A DNA stretch of 64,000 nt from Trichormus variabilis 0441. GTDB lineage: Bacteria > Cyanobacteriota > Cyanobacteriia > Cyanobacteriales > Nostocaceae. The stretch covers positions 5,584,501 through 5,648,500 of the forward strand of contig NZ_CP047242.1 in assembly GCF_009856605.1 (NCBI RefSeq). Reading direction: 5' to 3'. The notes under the pieces were generated by a model. That model had not been told where the DNA came from and searched no databases. It saw nothing but the letters and a program-made list of their open reading frames with translations. Numbering within the stretch: position 1 is the stretch's first letter; every line of letters begins with the position of its first letter. The position numbers were made by a program, and so were the translations under genes. This document shows positions 35,252-45,352 of this stretch, in pieces.

Positions 35252-36805
35252 ATGACTCAACAAAATGGCAAAGTCTACCTTGTGGGTGCGGGGCCGGGAG
35301 ATGTGGCATACCTCACAGTGAAAGCTTATAATCTACTGGCTACGGCTCAAGTGTTGGTTTATGATGCCCTAGTTGATGAGCAATTGTTGCAGTGTGTATC
35401 ACCCGATTGTCTTAAACTAGATGTAGGTAAGCGTGGCGGTAAACCCAGCACACCACAAGCCGATATCAATCATTTACTAGTCAAATACTGCCAAGAAGGT
35501 GCATTAGTCGTTAGGTTGAAATCAGGCGACCCGTTTATTTTTGGACGCTGTACCTCTGAAATTGAGGCTTTGAAAGCAGCAGGCTGTAAATTTGAGGTAG
35601 TACCAGGAATTTCCTCATCCATAGCCGCGCCTTTATTAGCAGGAATCCCTCTCACTGACCCGGTGATGAGTCGTTGCTTTGCAGTGTTGACAGCCCACGA
35701 ACCAGAAGTTTTAGACTGGGAGGCGCTGTCAAGGTTAGACACCCTGGTCATACTAATGGGTGGGAAAAACTTAGCAGATATAATTAATGAACTTTTAAGA
35801 AGAGGCCAATCGCATCTCACACCCATAGCTATTATTCGCTGGGCAGGAACCCCCAGTCAACAAATCTGGACTGGTCAACTGGGCGATATCCTTGAACAAA
35901 CAAGGGGTTTATCTCTTTCCCCAGCAGTCATCGTCATTGGTGAAGTTGTCGGACTACGCAAGTACCTACAACCTGAGAAAATATTTCCAGAGAACTCAAC
36001 TACACCTATGTCCAGCAACCAACCTCTCACTGGAAAAACCATCCTCGTCACCCGTTCATCTGGTCAATCGAGTCAATTTAGCGATCGCCTAACTACACTT
36101 GGCGCTACAGTAATAGAAATGCCAGCATTAGAAATAGGCTCCCCTTCTAGTTGGGAGGAATTAGATCAGGCGATCGCTAATTTATCTCAATTCGAGTGGT
36201 TAATTCTCACTTCTACCAACGGTGTAGATTATTTCTTTGAAAGACTCAACCTCCAAGGTAAAGATACTCGTGCTTTAGCTGGGGTAAAAATTGCCGTTGT
36301 TGGGGAAAAAACCTCCCAAAGCCTCAAACAAAGAGGAATCCAAGCAGATTTTATCCCCCCTAACTTTGTAGCTGATTCTTTAGTAGAGCATTTCCCTGAA
36401 TCACTACTAAATAAAAAGATTTTATTTCCCAGAGTTGAAAGCGGTGGTAGAGAAATTTTAGTCAAAGAACTATCAGCAAAAGGCGCAGAAGTAATTGAAG
36501 TAGCTGCTTATCAATCTTGTTGTCCTAGTAGTATTCCCCCAGCAGCAGAACTAGCCTTAAAAAATCACACAATAGATATCATCACCTTTGCCAGTTCTAA
36601 AACTGTGCAATTTTTCCATCAACTTGTAGACAACATATTTCCTCACAATATCCCCAACACTTTAGCAGGAATATGTATTGCTTCCATCGGCCCCCAAACC
36701 TCGAAAACTTGTCATACCCTATTAGGTCGAGTAGATGTAGAAGCTGAAGAATATACTTTAGATGGATTAACCCAATCCATCATAAATTGGGCATTAAAAG
36801 TTTAA
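35252..36805 (+). CDS. cobA-hemD: Fused uroporphyrinogen-III C-methyltransferase / uroporphyrinogen-III synthase
   Basis: Residues about 1-245 form a SUMT-type methyltransferase (VYLVGAGPGDVAYLTVKAYNLL, VVRLKSGDPFIFGR, VVPGISSSIAAPLLAGIPLT), which makes precorrin-2 for sirohaem and cobalamin. Residues about 260-517 form uroporphyrinogen-III synthase (TILVTRSSGQSSQFSDRL ... FASSKTVQFFHQLV ... IASIGPQTSKTC), which closes the tetrapyrrole ring. The fusion couples ring closure with the first branch to sirohaem and B12. Both halves look full length. Confidence 0.93.
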   Translation: MTQQNGKVYLVGAGPGDVAYLTVKAYNLLATAQVLVYDALVDEQLLQCVSPDCLKLDVGKRGGKPSTPQADINHLLVKYCQEGALVVRLKSGDPFIFGRCTSEIEALKAAGCKFEVVPGISSSIAAPLLAGIPLTDPVMSRCFAVLTAHEPEVLDWEALSRLDTLVILMGGKNLADIINELLRRGQSHLTPIAIIRWAGTPSQQIWTGQLGDILEQTRGLSLSPAVIVIGEVVGLRKYLQPEKIFPENSTTPMSSNQPLTGKTILVTRSSGQSSQFSDRLTTLGATVIEMPALEIGSPSSWEELDQAIANLSQFEWLILTSTNGVDYFFERLNLQGKDTRALAGVKIAVVGEKTSQSLKQRGIQADFIPPNFVADSLVEHFPESLLNKKILFPRVESGGREILVKELSAKGAEVIEVAAYQSCCPSSIPPAAELALKNHTIDIITFASSKTVQFFHQLVDNIFPHNIPNTLAGICIASIGPQTSKTCHTLLGRVDVEAEEYTLDGLTQSIINWALKV

Positions 36806-36946
36806 AATCCTCACCAATGACCTAAATATCCTCCGCGTTACTCCGCGCCTACCTCCCATCCCTCCGCGTTTAAAAAAGTTACGAATTGTCACTCCAAACC
36901 ACATTAAAATAATGGCACAACGCTCACCCCACAGGAGTATCCAGTT

Positions 36947-37612
36947 GTGCAACCGGACTTAATGGGTTTAGAAATTAGTAAAGGAGAACTGAGACGCTTA
37001 ACTGGGGTGTCACCAGATAGAGTTCTTCGTCCTGGTATAATCGCTAACCATCAACAGCGCTTAAAATTTTGGCAGAATGAAATCTCGTTAGTATTTGTAA
37101 TATCTGTAGTCATTGTTGGCTTAATTTACAGCTTGATTATTTTGCCAACAGTTGGTTCAGCAATTTCGTTAGGTATAATTTTATTCATTATAGTTGCAGT
37201 AGTGCTGTTACTTGGGCGATCGCTCTGGCAACGTCTCCAAACCCCAAAGGTACTTATAAAGTTTTTAGATGCAGTTGACCAATATCACGCCTTAATCGTA
37301 GCGGTGGATGTAAACGACCAGTTGGCAGTGTCTGGAGATTTAGATAATAGCCTGGATGATAGAGAACAAGTTATCACCACCCTGCAACTGTTACGAGAAG
37401 ATTTAGTCCAAGCTTTGAAAACAGCGCGGCTTTTGCGGGATAATAAAAAACTGCTTGCTAATCAACAAGAGCTATTTGTCAATAATGTCACCAATATTCA
37501 AGCCATTAAAGAAAATACTCAGGCTAGCGAATATGGTCAAATTATCAATCAATTATTGCAGATTGATCTTGAGGTACAAGCAGAATTGAGAAAACTACAA
37601 TCTCAGTGCTGA
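36947..37612 (+). CDS. Hypothetical membrane protein, cyanobacterial
   Basis: The 221-residue protein starts at a GTG and has two membrane helices (about 45-65 and 70-92), flanked by a cytoplasmic N-terminus and a long C-terminal helical region rich in Q, L and N with coiled-coil character. I know no named family. Its closest context is the DUF1537 gene 108 bases downstream in the same direction. The function is unknown. Confidence 0.75.
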   Translation: MQPDLMGLEISKGELRRLTGVSPDRVLRPGIIANHQQRLKFWQNEISLVFVISVVIVGLIYSLIILPTVGSAISLGIILFIIVAVVLLLGRSLWQRLQTPKVLIKFLDAVDQYHALIVAVDVNDQLAVSGDLDNSLDDREQVITTLQLLREDLVQALKTARLLRDNKKLLANQQELFVNNVTNIQAIKENTQASEYGQIINQLLQIDLEVQAELRKLQSQC

Positions 37613-37720
37613 GTAATGAGCAAGTCAACAGTCATTCATTACTGATGTATTTGCTACAAGACCCTTATCACCTTGCTTTTAACTTAGCACTCTTAACTCC
37701 GCATCCACCCACTCTTCATT

Positions 37721-39046
37721 ATGAGCAACAAACCAAAAATAATTGTCTTGGATGATGACCCTACAGGTTCTCAAACAGTCCATAGCTGTTTGCTGTTGAT
37801 GCGTTGGGATGTGGAGACTTTACGCACAGGCTTGCGGGATGATGCACCGATTTTTTTTATCCTCACCAATACTAGAGCCTTACCGCCAGAATCAGCCGCA
37901 TCGGTGACAAGAGAAGTTTGTCAAAACTTGAAGGTAGCGCTGGCTGCTGAAGCCGTGAATGACTTTCTCATTGTCAGCCGTTCTGATTCTACCTTGCGCG
38001 GACATTATCCCATTGAAACCGATGCGATCGCTCAAGAACTAGGATCATTTGATGCTCATTTTCTTGTCCCTGCTTTTTTTGAAGGGGGACGCATTACCCG
38101 TGACAGCATACATTACCTAACTATTGATGGTGTACCTACCCCAGTTCACGAAACTGAATTTGCTCGTGATTCTGTATTCGCCTACCATCACAGCTACTTA
38201 CCTAAGTATGTGGAAGAAAAAACTCAAGGCGGTATTAATGCGGAGTCCGTAGAACGATTCTTACTAAGTGACATTCGTACTGGAAGCTTAGAACGCTTAC
38301 TCAAGCTTACAGATAATCAGTGCGCTGTGGTGGATGGAGAAACTCAAGCGGATCTCAACCGTTTTGCTGTAGATGTATTAGCAGCAGCTAGTCAGGGGAA
38401 ACGTTTTTTATTCCGCAGTGCTGCCAGTATTTTAACCGCCTTGGCTGCCTTACCACCCCAACCCATCGCTGCCGAAAATATGGCTGAGTATGTGCGAAAA
38501 GGTAAACCAGGAGCCGTAATAGTCGGTTCTCATGTCAAAAAGACAACGCAACAGCTAGAAGCGCTGTTACAAGTTGCGGGAACAGTGGGAATTGAAGTCA
38601 ATGTGTCACGATTACTTGATGATCAGGTAGATGCAGCTGATATACTGTTATCTCAAATTAAAACAAGTGTCGAGGAAGTACACGAATCTGGTAAAACACC
38701 GGTAGTTTATACGAGTCGTCAAGAACTCACATTTAAGGATGTTAAAACCCGGTTGGATTTTGGCATCAAAGTATCAAGTTTATTAATGGATATTGTCCGC
38801 AATTTACCCCCTGACATTGGATTTCTCATCAGTAAGGGGGGAATTACTTCTAATGATGTATTAAGTACTGGATTAGCTTTAACTTCTGCTCGCTTACTTG
38901 GTCAAATTTTACCTGGTTGTTCGATGGTGCTAACATCGTCTAACCATCCTCAATTTCCCGATTTACCAGTAGTGTTATTTCCAGGGAACGTTGGTGATAC
39001 TAACGCCTTGGGAAAAATTTATCAAAGATTAACTAAAAATACTTAA
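37721..39046 (+). CDS. Four-carbon acid sugar kinase family protein (DUF1537)
   Basis: The 441-residue protein begins with KIIVLDDDPTGSQTVHSC, the signature of the DUF1537 N-terminal domain, and has the C-terminal nucleotide-binding domain with GFLISKGGITSNDVL. Characterised members phosphorylate four-carbon acid sugars such as threonate, erythronate or denominated otnate. In cyanobacteria the substrate is not established, and no dehydrogenase partner is adjacent here. It is full length. Confidence 0.88.
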   Translation: MSNKPKIIVLDDDPTGSQTVHSCLLLMRWDVETLRTGLRDDAPIFFILTNTRALPPESAASVTREVCQNLKVALAAEAVNDFLIVSRSDSTLRGHYPIETDAIAQELGSFDAHFLVPAFFEGGRITRDSIHYLTIDGVPTPVHETEFARDSVFAYHHSYLPKYVEEKTQGGINAESVERFLLSDIRTGSLERLLKLTDNQCAVVDGETQADLNRFAVDVLAAASQGKRFLFRSAASILTALAALPPQPIAAENMAEYVRKGKPGAVIVGSHVKKTTQQLEALLQVAGTVGIEVNVSRLLDDQVDAADILLSQIKTSVEEVHESGKTPVVYTSRQELTFKDVKTRLDFGIKVSSLLMDIVRNLPPDIGFLISKGGITSNDVLSTGLALTSARLLGQILPGCSMVLTSSNHPQFPDLPVVLFPGNVGDTNALGKIYQRLTKNT

Positions 39047-39126
39047 GTGAGGATGTTGTTGTAATTAGCAACTAGTTTAATATTGGTAATTACCGGGTCT
39101 GTCCCTCGTCTTTTGGCTGGTACTGC

Positions 39127-40227
39127 ATGACTTCTGATTCTGCCATCCCCAATTTAGGGTCAAATTCTGCATTTTCGGATGCAGAGTCTAATTCTACCGT
39201 TGTCAATCCCAAGTCAAATTCTGTGTCTCCTGATGCAGAATCTAACTCGGTAATTCCTGATGCGGAACTAAATTCTGTTCTTCAGTACTTAAAGTTAAAT
39301 GCTGAAGTTACTAATGTCGAGTCCGATGCGCCAATGGTGGATGAGCAGGTCAATTCTGCACCTGCTGAGATAAACTTACCCGACCTCGACTTAGATTTAG
39401 AACCAACTTCTCAGGCGACAGATGTAAACTCTGACTCTGGTTGGTTGAGTCTGAATGCTCCTGAGTCAGTGGTGGATAATACAGTTAAAAATAACATCCA
39501 AGTACAATTAAAAACAGAGGCTGGACGACTATTAGTAGTTTTACCTACTGAATTACAAGTACCTGCAACCGAATTTACTTGGTCTGATATTTGGCAACAA
39601 TTAAAGTTCCGTTTAAATGCAGGCGATCGCCTCCGTACCCGGAACACAACGGTACATTTAGTAGCATACGATCGCCTATTAGATGGTAGGCAACTGCAAC
39701 AACTCGCGGAAACCTTCAACGAAGTGCAACTGCAACTCAAATCTGTGGCTACCAGTAGGCGACAAACAGCGATCGCTGCGGTCACATCCGGTTATTCTGT
39801 AGAACAATTACAACCAGAAACCGTCCTCAGTTCGGAACCAAAAGCAACTTCCACACCCCAAGCCGACGCTCTGTATCTGGAAATGACCATCCGTTCTGGT
39901 GTGGAAATTCGTCACCCAGGTACAGTAATTTTATTGGGAGATATCAATCCAGGTGGTATCGTAGTGGCAGATGGCGACATTCTGGTGTGGGGTCGTCTGC
40001 GGGGAATCGCTCATGCTGGGGCTGCGGGTAATCGTGATTGTCTCATCATGTCCTTGCAAATGGAACCAACCCAATTGCGTATCGCTGATGCTGTAGCTAG
40101 AGCGCCAGAAAAATCACCGACGCAATTTTTCCCTGAAGTAGCACATATTACTTCTCAAGGAATACGCATCGTCAGAGCTACTGATTTTTCCAGAAACCAA
40201 ATAAGTAAGATCAATCAGACACCATAA
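39127..40227 (+). CDS. minC: Septum site-determining protein MinC with long N-terminal extension
   Basis: MinC inhibits FtsZ assembly away from midcell. The C-terminal beta-helical domain is clear (IRSGVEIRHPGTVILLGDINPGGIVVADGDILVWGRLRGIAHAG). The middle part (about 120-215) is the MinC N domain. The first 115 residues or so are acidic, Ser/Asn-rich and repetitive (SNSxxxDAESNSxxPDAE), a feature not found in enterobacterial MinC. It heads a minCDE cluster with gaps of 45 and 27 bases. Confidence 0.93.
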   Translation: MTSDSAIPNLGSNSAFSDAESNSTVVNPKSNSVSPDAESNSVIPDAELNSVLQYLKLNAEVTNVESDAPMVDEQVNSAPAEINLPDLDLDLEPTSQATDVNSDSGWLSLNAPESVVDNTVKNNIQVQLKTEAGRLLVVLPTELQVPATEFTWSDIWQQLKFRLNAGDRLRTRNTTVHLVAYDRLLDGRQLQQLAETFNEVQLQLKSVATSRRQTAIAAVTSGYSVEQLQPETVLSSEPKATSTPQADALYLEMTIRSGVEIRHPGTVILLGDINPGGIVVADGDILVWGRLRGIAHAGAAGNRDCLIMSLQMEPTQLRIADAVARAPEKSPTQFFPEVAHITSQGIRIVRATDFSRNQISKINQTP

Positions 40228-40272
40228 ATATTTAAGATATTTGTCTAACCATAAATCCAGCACATAGTTATC

Positions 40273-41079
40273 ATGACTCGCATTATTGTAATTACCTCCG
40301 GTAAAGGAGGGGTGGGTAAAACTACAGTTTCGGCAAACTTGGGGATGGCCTTAGCCAAAATGGGTCGTCAAGTCGCCCTAGTAGATGCGGATTTTGGTCT
40401 AAGGAATTTGGATTTGCTACTAGGGCTAGAAAATCGCATTGTCTATACGGCAGTGGAAGTTCTTTCTAGAGAATGTCGCTTAGAACAAGCATTAGTCAAA
40501 GATAAGCGCCAGCCTAACCTCGTCCTCTTACCAGCAGCCCAAAACCGGACAAAAGATGCAGTAACGCCCGAACAGATGAAGTTATTGGTGAACGCCCTGG
40601 CGCAAAAGTACCAGTATGTGATCATCGATAGCCCAGCTGGTATTGAAAACGGCTTTAAAAATGCGATCGCCCCAGCAAAAGAAGCTCTCATTGTCACCAC
40701 CCCAGAAATTTCCGCCGTGCGTGATGCTGATAGGGTCGTTGGCTTACTCGAAGCCCAAGGCGTTAAGCGCGTTCACTTGATTATTAACCGGATCAGACCA
40801 GCAATGGTTCGGGCAAATGATATGATGTCTGTTCAAGATGTTCAGGAACTTCTGGCAATACCCTTGATTGGGGTACTTCCTGATGATGAGCGTGTTATTG
40901 TCTCCACCAATCGCGGCGAACCTCTGGTATTAGGAGATACTCCTTCCCTAGCCGCCGTAGCCGTTGAAAATATTGCTCGCAGATTGGAAGGAGATACAGT
41001 TGAATTTCTCGACCTTGACGCACCCCACGATAGCATCTTCGCTCGTTTGCGGAGGTTGTTATGGACTAAGATTGTGTAA
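40273..41079 (+). CDS. minD: Septum site-determining ATPase MinD
   Basis: MinD is the membrane-bound ATPase that recruits MinC and is displaced by MinE. The deviant Walker A motif is SGKGGVGKTT near the N-terminus, and DADFGLRNLDLLLG gives the switch region. The C-terminal amphipathic membrane-targeting helix is RLRRLLWTKI. Length 268 is normal. Confidence 0.98.
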   Translation: MTRIIVITSGKGGVGKTTVSANLGMALAKMGRQVALVDADFGLRNLDLLLGLENRIVYTAVEVLSRECRLEQALVKDKRQPNLVLLPAAQNRTKDAVTPEQMKLLVNALAQKYQYVIIDSPAGIENGFKNAIAPAKEALIVTTPEISAVRDADRVVGLLEAQGVKRVHLIINRIRPAMVRANDMMSVQDVQELLAIPLIGVLPDDERVIVSTNRGEPLVLGDTPSLAAVAVENIARRLEGDTVEFLDLDAPHDSIFARLRRLLWTKIV

Positions 41080-41106
41080 CCTACTTTCCAATCTCTGCAT
41101 ACTTAA

Positions 41107-41406
<300 letters not shown>

Positions 41407-41576
41407 ATGTACTGTTTCTATGATTGATGAACGAGTTTGTCAATTGACAATATATCGTTAGATTATGCTGCTCAATAATTTATACCCAACAATGGTTTTA
41501 GGTGATTCCCCGAAAACCATAATATATACCTAAACTACATTTGGCATCACTAGGATTATTAACCATGCCCCTTGGC

Positions 41577-41618
41577 AAAAAAATTCCCGTCATCAACAGT
41601 AGTGACAACGGGAATTCG
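41577..41618 (-). terminator. Intrinsic terminator of the minus-strand gene at 41635
   Basis: On the minus strand a stem GAATTCCCG...TGTCA pairs with TGACGGGAATT, followed directly by a seven-base U run (TTTTTTT). It lies about 17 bases after the stop of the gene at 41635-42909. In the other direction the tail is weaker, so it primarily serves the minus-strand gene. Confidence 0.85.
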
Positions 41619-41634
41619 TTATATTTGCTGCCTA

Positions 41635-42909
41635 CTAGCGAGAAGCCACTTGTGGCCCCGCCCAGACTTGTGTCAGCTTATCACCATAAGTAATTGGTTG
41701 GTCTGCATCCGTTGTAGCTGCTGTTTTACCATCAATAGCAACTTTTACTAAAGGCCATTCTTCCTCGCCCATTTCGCCAGCACGGAAGATTACATGATCT
41801 GGGTCGTTTTTACTCCAACCTAATAACACAGCGATTTTTTCATGGTCATTTACCTCTTGAGCAGGAGCAACTGTATTAGTTTGATTCTTTTGACGATCCC
41901 AAATTACAGCTTGATCTGTTGAATCCCCAGTGTTGAATATACCTTCAAACTTGCGCGCTAAAAAGCGATCGCTTTTTTCTGACCAACTCACAGGTACTAA
42001 AACCCCTATTTTGCCATCGCTGTCAGCTGGTTCTGCTGATACTTGCTGTGTGTCTAATAAAGGATCATTGGTAATAGTAGTGGCAGCCATCACCCGTAAT
42101 TTCTTTGTTTGTCTATCTTCGACAAACAAAACACTATTCACTTTAGTGTTGTGCATTTCGGGTTTAACTTCAATTTGTACCCGGCTGTAAACAGCATACT
42201 TACCATCAGGAGAAACTACAGGCACACTACGGTAGTAACGCACTCCCGAACCACCTCTAGAACCTATGGCTTCTTGAGTTGACAAAATCCATTGCCAAGG
42301 AATTGGATGAGGGCTACCAATGGGATCTGCTTGTGCCTCTGCTCCCTCTTGGGGTTCATCTATTGATATATCTGGAGTGGAGGTTGGTGTTGATGGTTTC
42401 AGGCTGGATGCAACTTGACTCGCCACTAATGAATGAGCTTCCGACACTGCGTTCAAAATTGCTTGGTCTTGTTGTTTGAGGGATTGAACAGCTGATTTTT
42501 CACCCACAGGTAACTCTGTCGTTGGTGCGAGTTCAACTGCTGCTAGGAGTTTGTTTGTATGGGAGTATTTTTTCGCTACTAGAGACTCTAGGTTGTCGGC
42601 TGGTAATATTTGTGGTTTCTCGTCAACCACTATTTCCTGTGGAAAACCTGCAAGTCCTTCCATTCTGGAGTTGACTGGACTTGCTGTTAAGACTTCCGCC
42701 AAATTTTGTTCACTAATAACAGCCGCTTCCTGTGGTACCGCATCAGGTGTCTCTGTTTCCGTAGTGGTTTTAGCGATCGCCTTCGATGGCTTTGCTGAAC
42801 TAGAATGACCTGATGCTACCACCAAGGGAGCAATCAACATGATAACAACAACATAATTAAGAAATGGTTGCACGCGGAACCATCCTGACAGCAAGAGGGG
42901 TTTAAGCAT
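41635..42909 (-). CDS. Membrane-anchored protein with TolB-like C-terminal region, unknown function
   Basis: I choose the ATG at 42909 (MLKPLLLSGWFRVQPFLNYV) because GGAGAG sits 8 bases upstream; the frame is open from 42951. A single N-terminal membrane helix (about 18-36) is followed by a low-complexity linker rich in T, E, A and P (about 45-195). The globular C-terminal domain has PDGKYAVYSRVQIE and SVLFVEDRQTKKLRVMAATT, recalling beta-propeller TolB-like strands. The function is unknown. It converges with minCDE and has its own terminator. Confidence 0.8.
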   Translation of the reverse strand: MLKPLLLSGWFRVQPFLNYVVVIMLIAPLVVASGHSSSAKPSKAIAKTTTETETPDAVPQEAAVISEQNLAEVLTASPVNSRMEGLAGFPQEIVVDEKPQILPADNLESLVAKKYSHTNKLLAAVELAPTTELPVGEKSAVQSLKQQDQAILNAVSEAHSLVASQVASSLKPSTPTSTPDISIDEPQEGAEAQADPIGSPHPIPWQWILSTQEAIGSRGGSGVRYYRSVPVVSPDGKYAVYSRVQIEVKPEMHNTKVNSVLFVEDRQTKKLRVMAATTITNDPLLDTQQVSAEPADSDGKIGVLVPVSWSEKSDRFLARKFEGIFNTGDSTDQAVIWDRQKNQTNTVAPAQEVNDHEKIAVLLGWSKNDPDHVIFRAGEMGEEEWPLVKVAIDGKTAATTDADQPITYGDKLTQVWAGPQVASR

Positions 42910-43808
42910 GGGTGGGACTCTCCAGAGGGGCGGTTGCTGTATGAGGCGCAAGTTTATTCGACTAAGGAAGCAGGCTGTTGATTACAGGTATAACAACAAA
43001 CTCAAGGATTTAACTAGATTAAATGAAATTATTTTTTTAAATTTGCAGATTTTTACAAAAGTACAGTTTCATTCTTTACACCTTGTAATTCTAAACTATC
43101 GGTTATTACTGAAAATTGCCAACAAAAAACATCAGCAGATTTACTGCCGATTTATGACTTAGAATAGGGATTTTCTACTCCTCAGACGAAGAGCATTGAA
43201 GGGATAGTCTGAGCCACAGATTTCTGATAGCTCAAAATATAAACGATAGCTGGACTGTCCGGTTAGCGTGGTTAACAGCGAGGCATGAAAAATTGCTCTG
43301 TTGATATTCCGCTACAACAGTACAGACCCTGATAATGGTTTAAGTGAGGCGTTACTTTGAAAATTGGGAAAGCTGACGCACAAGATATATTACCCGAAAA
43401 ACCACATTATCATCTACCCTTAGATAGAAATTAATCTGGGATTTTTGAGTAACTCCGCTACAATCTTAGCTAAATAGCTGAGAAAATAGCCACAGAAATT
43501 TGCTTGGTAGACGTAGCTAAATAGTTAAAGTTACTAACTGCATAGACAGTTATTAGCTGCCTAGATGCTGGTCAACTTAGTCACAAGTTTACCAAGAAAA
43601 TCTTAGTTTTGCCACCGTATATTCAATTATTCATTGCCAATCAAAAGTGCTTAGTTGGGTTATGGGAAGTGTTGAGGACAAAAAGTAGGCGAGAAGGGGG
43701 AGAAGATATACTGACAACTGTACGGGAGGGTTTACAGATATCCTCGCTCTCGGACGATGATCTTTATAAACCCGCCCCTACTGACAACTGACTATTGACT
43801 AATAACTA
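42910..43808. other. Long intergenic region upstream of fmt
   Basis: This 899-base region has no convincing protein gene; short frames at 42908-43162 and 43609-43791 lack family resemblance. It contains a block with several complementary segments at about 43165-43345 (listed as a candidate RNA). The last 150 bases contain STRR-like TGACAACTGACTATTGAC sequence directly before fmt. Confidence 0.45.
43165..43345 (+). ncRNA. Candidate structured RNA, unidentified
   Basis: CTCAGAC near 43176 pairs with GTCTGAG near 43208 around a 20-base loop. A GGACTGTCC palindrome lies near 43253, and CTGTTG near 43301 can pair with CAACAG near 43314. The clustering of hairpins inside a long AT-rich gap suggests a small RNA. 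It does not match the tmRNA, 4.5S or RNase P motifs that I can recall. Confidence 0.25.
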
Positions 43809-44813
43809 ATGAAAATTGTATTTTTTGGTACACCTGAATTTGCTGTTCCTACTTTAGAAAAACTGTTACTGAATCAAGAATTTGAGGTTTTAGCCGTAGT
43901 TACGCAACCGGATAAACGTCGAGAGAGAGGGAATAAATTAACGCCTTCGCCTGTCAAAAATATGGCGATCGCTCATGATTTACCAGTATGGCAACCGGAA
44001 AGGATAAAAAAAGATACTGAAACTCTCAACAAACTTAAGCAATTAGACGCAGATGCGTTTGTTGTAGTTGCCTATGGGCAAATTTTGTCACAAAAAATCC
44101 TCGATATGCCCAAATTAGGTTGCGTGAACGTACATGGCTCAATTTTGCCCCAGTACCGAGGTGCTGCACCTATTCAATGGTGTTTATATAACGGCGAAAC
44201 AGAAACGGGGATCACGACAATGTTAATGGATGCCGGTATGGATACTGGGGCAATGCTACTGAAAGCAACCACACCCATAGGCTTGCTTGATAATGCTGAT
44301 GATGTAGCCCAGAGGCTATCTGTGATTGGTGGAGATTTATTAATAGAAACCTTGTACAAGCTACAGCAACAGGAAATTCAACCAATCCCGCAAGATAATG
44401 CTGCTGCCACTTACGCCTCTTTAATTCAAAAACAAGATTATGGTTTAGATTGGTCAAGGAGCGCCTTGCAACTGCACAATCAAATTAGGGGATTTTACCC
44501 AAATTGTACAACTACCTTCCGGAACCAACCTCTGAAGATTACAGCCTCCTTTCCCCTTGGTGCTGCATACAATGACGAGCTACCACCAGAATTACAAAAA
44601 ATGTTGCAAAAACTACCTGATTTATCACAGATATCGGGTAGCCCAGGAGAAGTAGTCAGCATAACCAAGGGAGTTGGTGCGATCGCTCAAACTGGTGAGG
44701 GACTTTTACTTTTACGGGAGGTTCAGCTACCTGGCAAACGCCCCCAGTCGGGCTGGGATTTTGTGAATGGTACGCGGCTGACGGTGGGAGAAGTGTTAGG
44801 AAATGGCAGCTAG
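43809..44813 (+). CDS. fmt: Methionyl-tRNA formyltransferase
   Basis: This enzyme formylates initiator Met-tRNA using 10-formyltetrahydrofolate. The 334-residue protein has the N-terminal [20 protein letters not shown], the catalytic motif [16 protein letters not shown] and the [17 protein letters not shown] segment, followed by the C-terminal tRNA-binding domain. The 3' end overlaps the convergent DUF6464 gene by 18 bases. Confidence 0.97.
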   Translation: MKIVFFGTPEFAVPTLEKLLLNQEFEVLAVVTQPDKRRERGNKLTPSPVKNMAIAHDLPVWQPERIKKDTETLNKLKQLDADAFVVVAYGQILSQKILDMPKLGCVNVHGSILPQYRGAAPIQWCLYNGETETGITTMLMDAGMDTGAMLLKATTPIGLLDNADDVAQRLSVIGGDLLIETLYKLQQQEIQPIPQDNAAATYASLIQKQDYGLDWSRSALQLHNQIRGFYPNCTTTFRNQPLKITASFPLGAAYNDELPPELQKMLQKLPDLSQISGSPGEVVSITKGVGAIAQTGEGLLLLREVQLPGKRPQSGWDFVNGTRLTVGEVLGNGS

Positions 44814-45164
44814 TGAGGTTTCATAAGAACGGCAGGACTCACAAGGGCCGTGGGGATTGACTGCACAGCGAATGATTTCTGAGTGGGCATTAAATCTACA
44901 GGTGGCATCACCTACTACCCAACGCCCTGCTACTAAAGTTTTTTCTGATGGTCTTTGGGCAGACTGGACGTAAAGAGCTATATTATGCAAACGATAACGC
45001 CCTGATTTAAGTTGATATCTATGGCGGCGTTCTAGAACTGCGTAGGTGTTGCCTTCAAAATCGAGATAGTTTCCGGGTTGGGGTGTCCAGTCAAGTTGGA
45101 CTTTACCGAGGGAGCGACGTGGATGCGTCAGAATCACCTCGGTTGGTAAAGAATCTGGCTCCAT
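44796..45164 (-). CDS. DUF6464-like small cyanobacterial protein
   Basis: The 122-residue protein contains [31 protein letters not shown], followed by [13 protein letters not shown] and a cluster of cysteines ([25 protein letters not shown]) that may bind metal. It resembles a family of small cyanobacterial proteins annotated DUF6464. The function is unknown. It is convergent with fmt and shares the last 18 bases. Confidence 0.75.
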   Translation of the reverse strand: MEPDSLPTEVILTHPRRSLGKVQLDWTPQPGNYLDFEGNTYAVLERRHRYQLKSGRYRLHNIALYVQSAQRPSEKTLVAGRWVVGDATCRFNAHSEIIRCAVNPHGPCESCRSYETSLAAIS

Positions 45165-45352
45165 GAGTTTATGTGATGTGGTTTACATTATAAAAATAGT
45201 ATCGCAGCAGCCTAACTTTGCTGATCTGACTTCGACTATAATTAATCATTCACTCTATTATTGAAAAATCTGTCCGTAGCGATCGCCTCACGCTTACAAT
45301 CGCCGCAAAGCAAGCTAAATCGTTTAAATTAATACCATAAGCATATTCTCTG

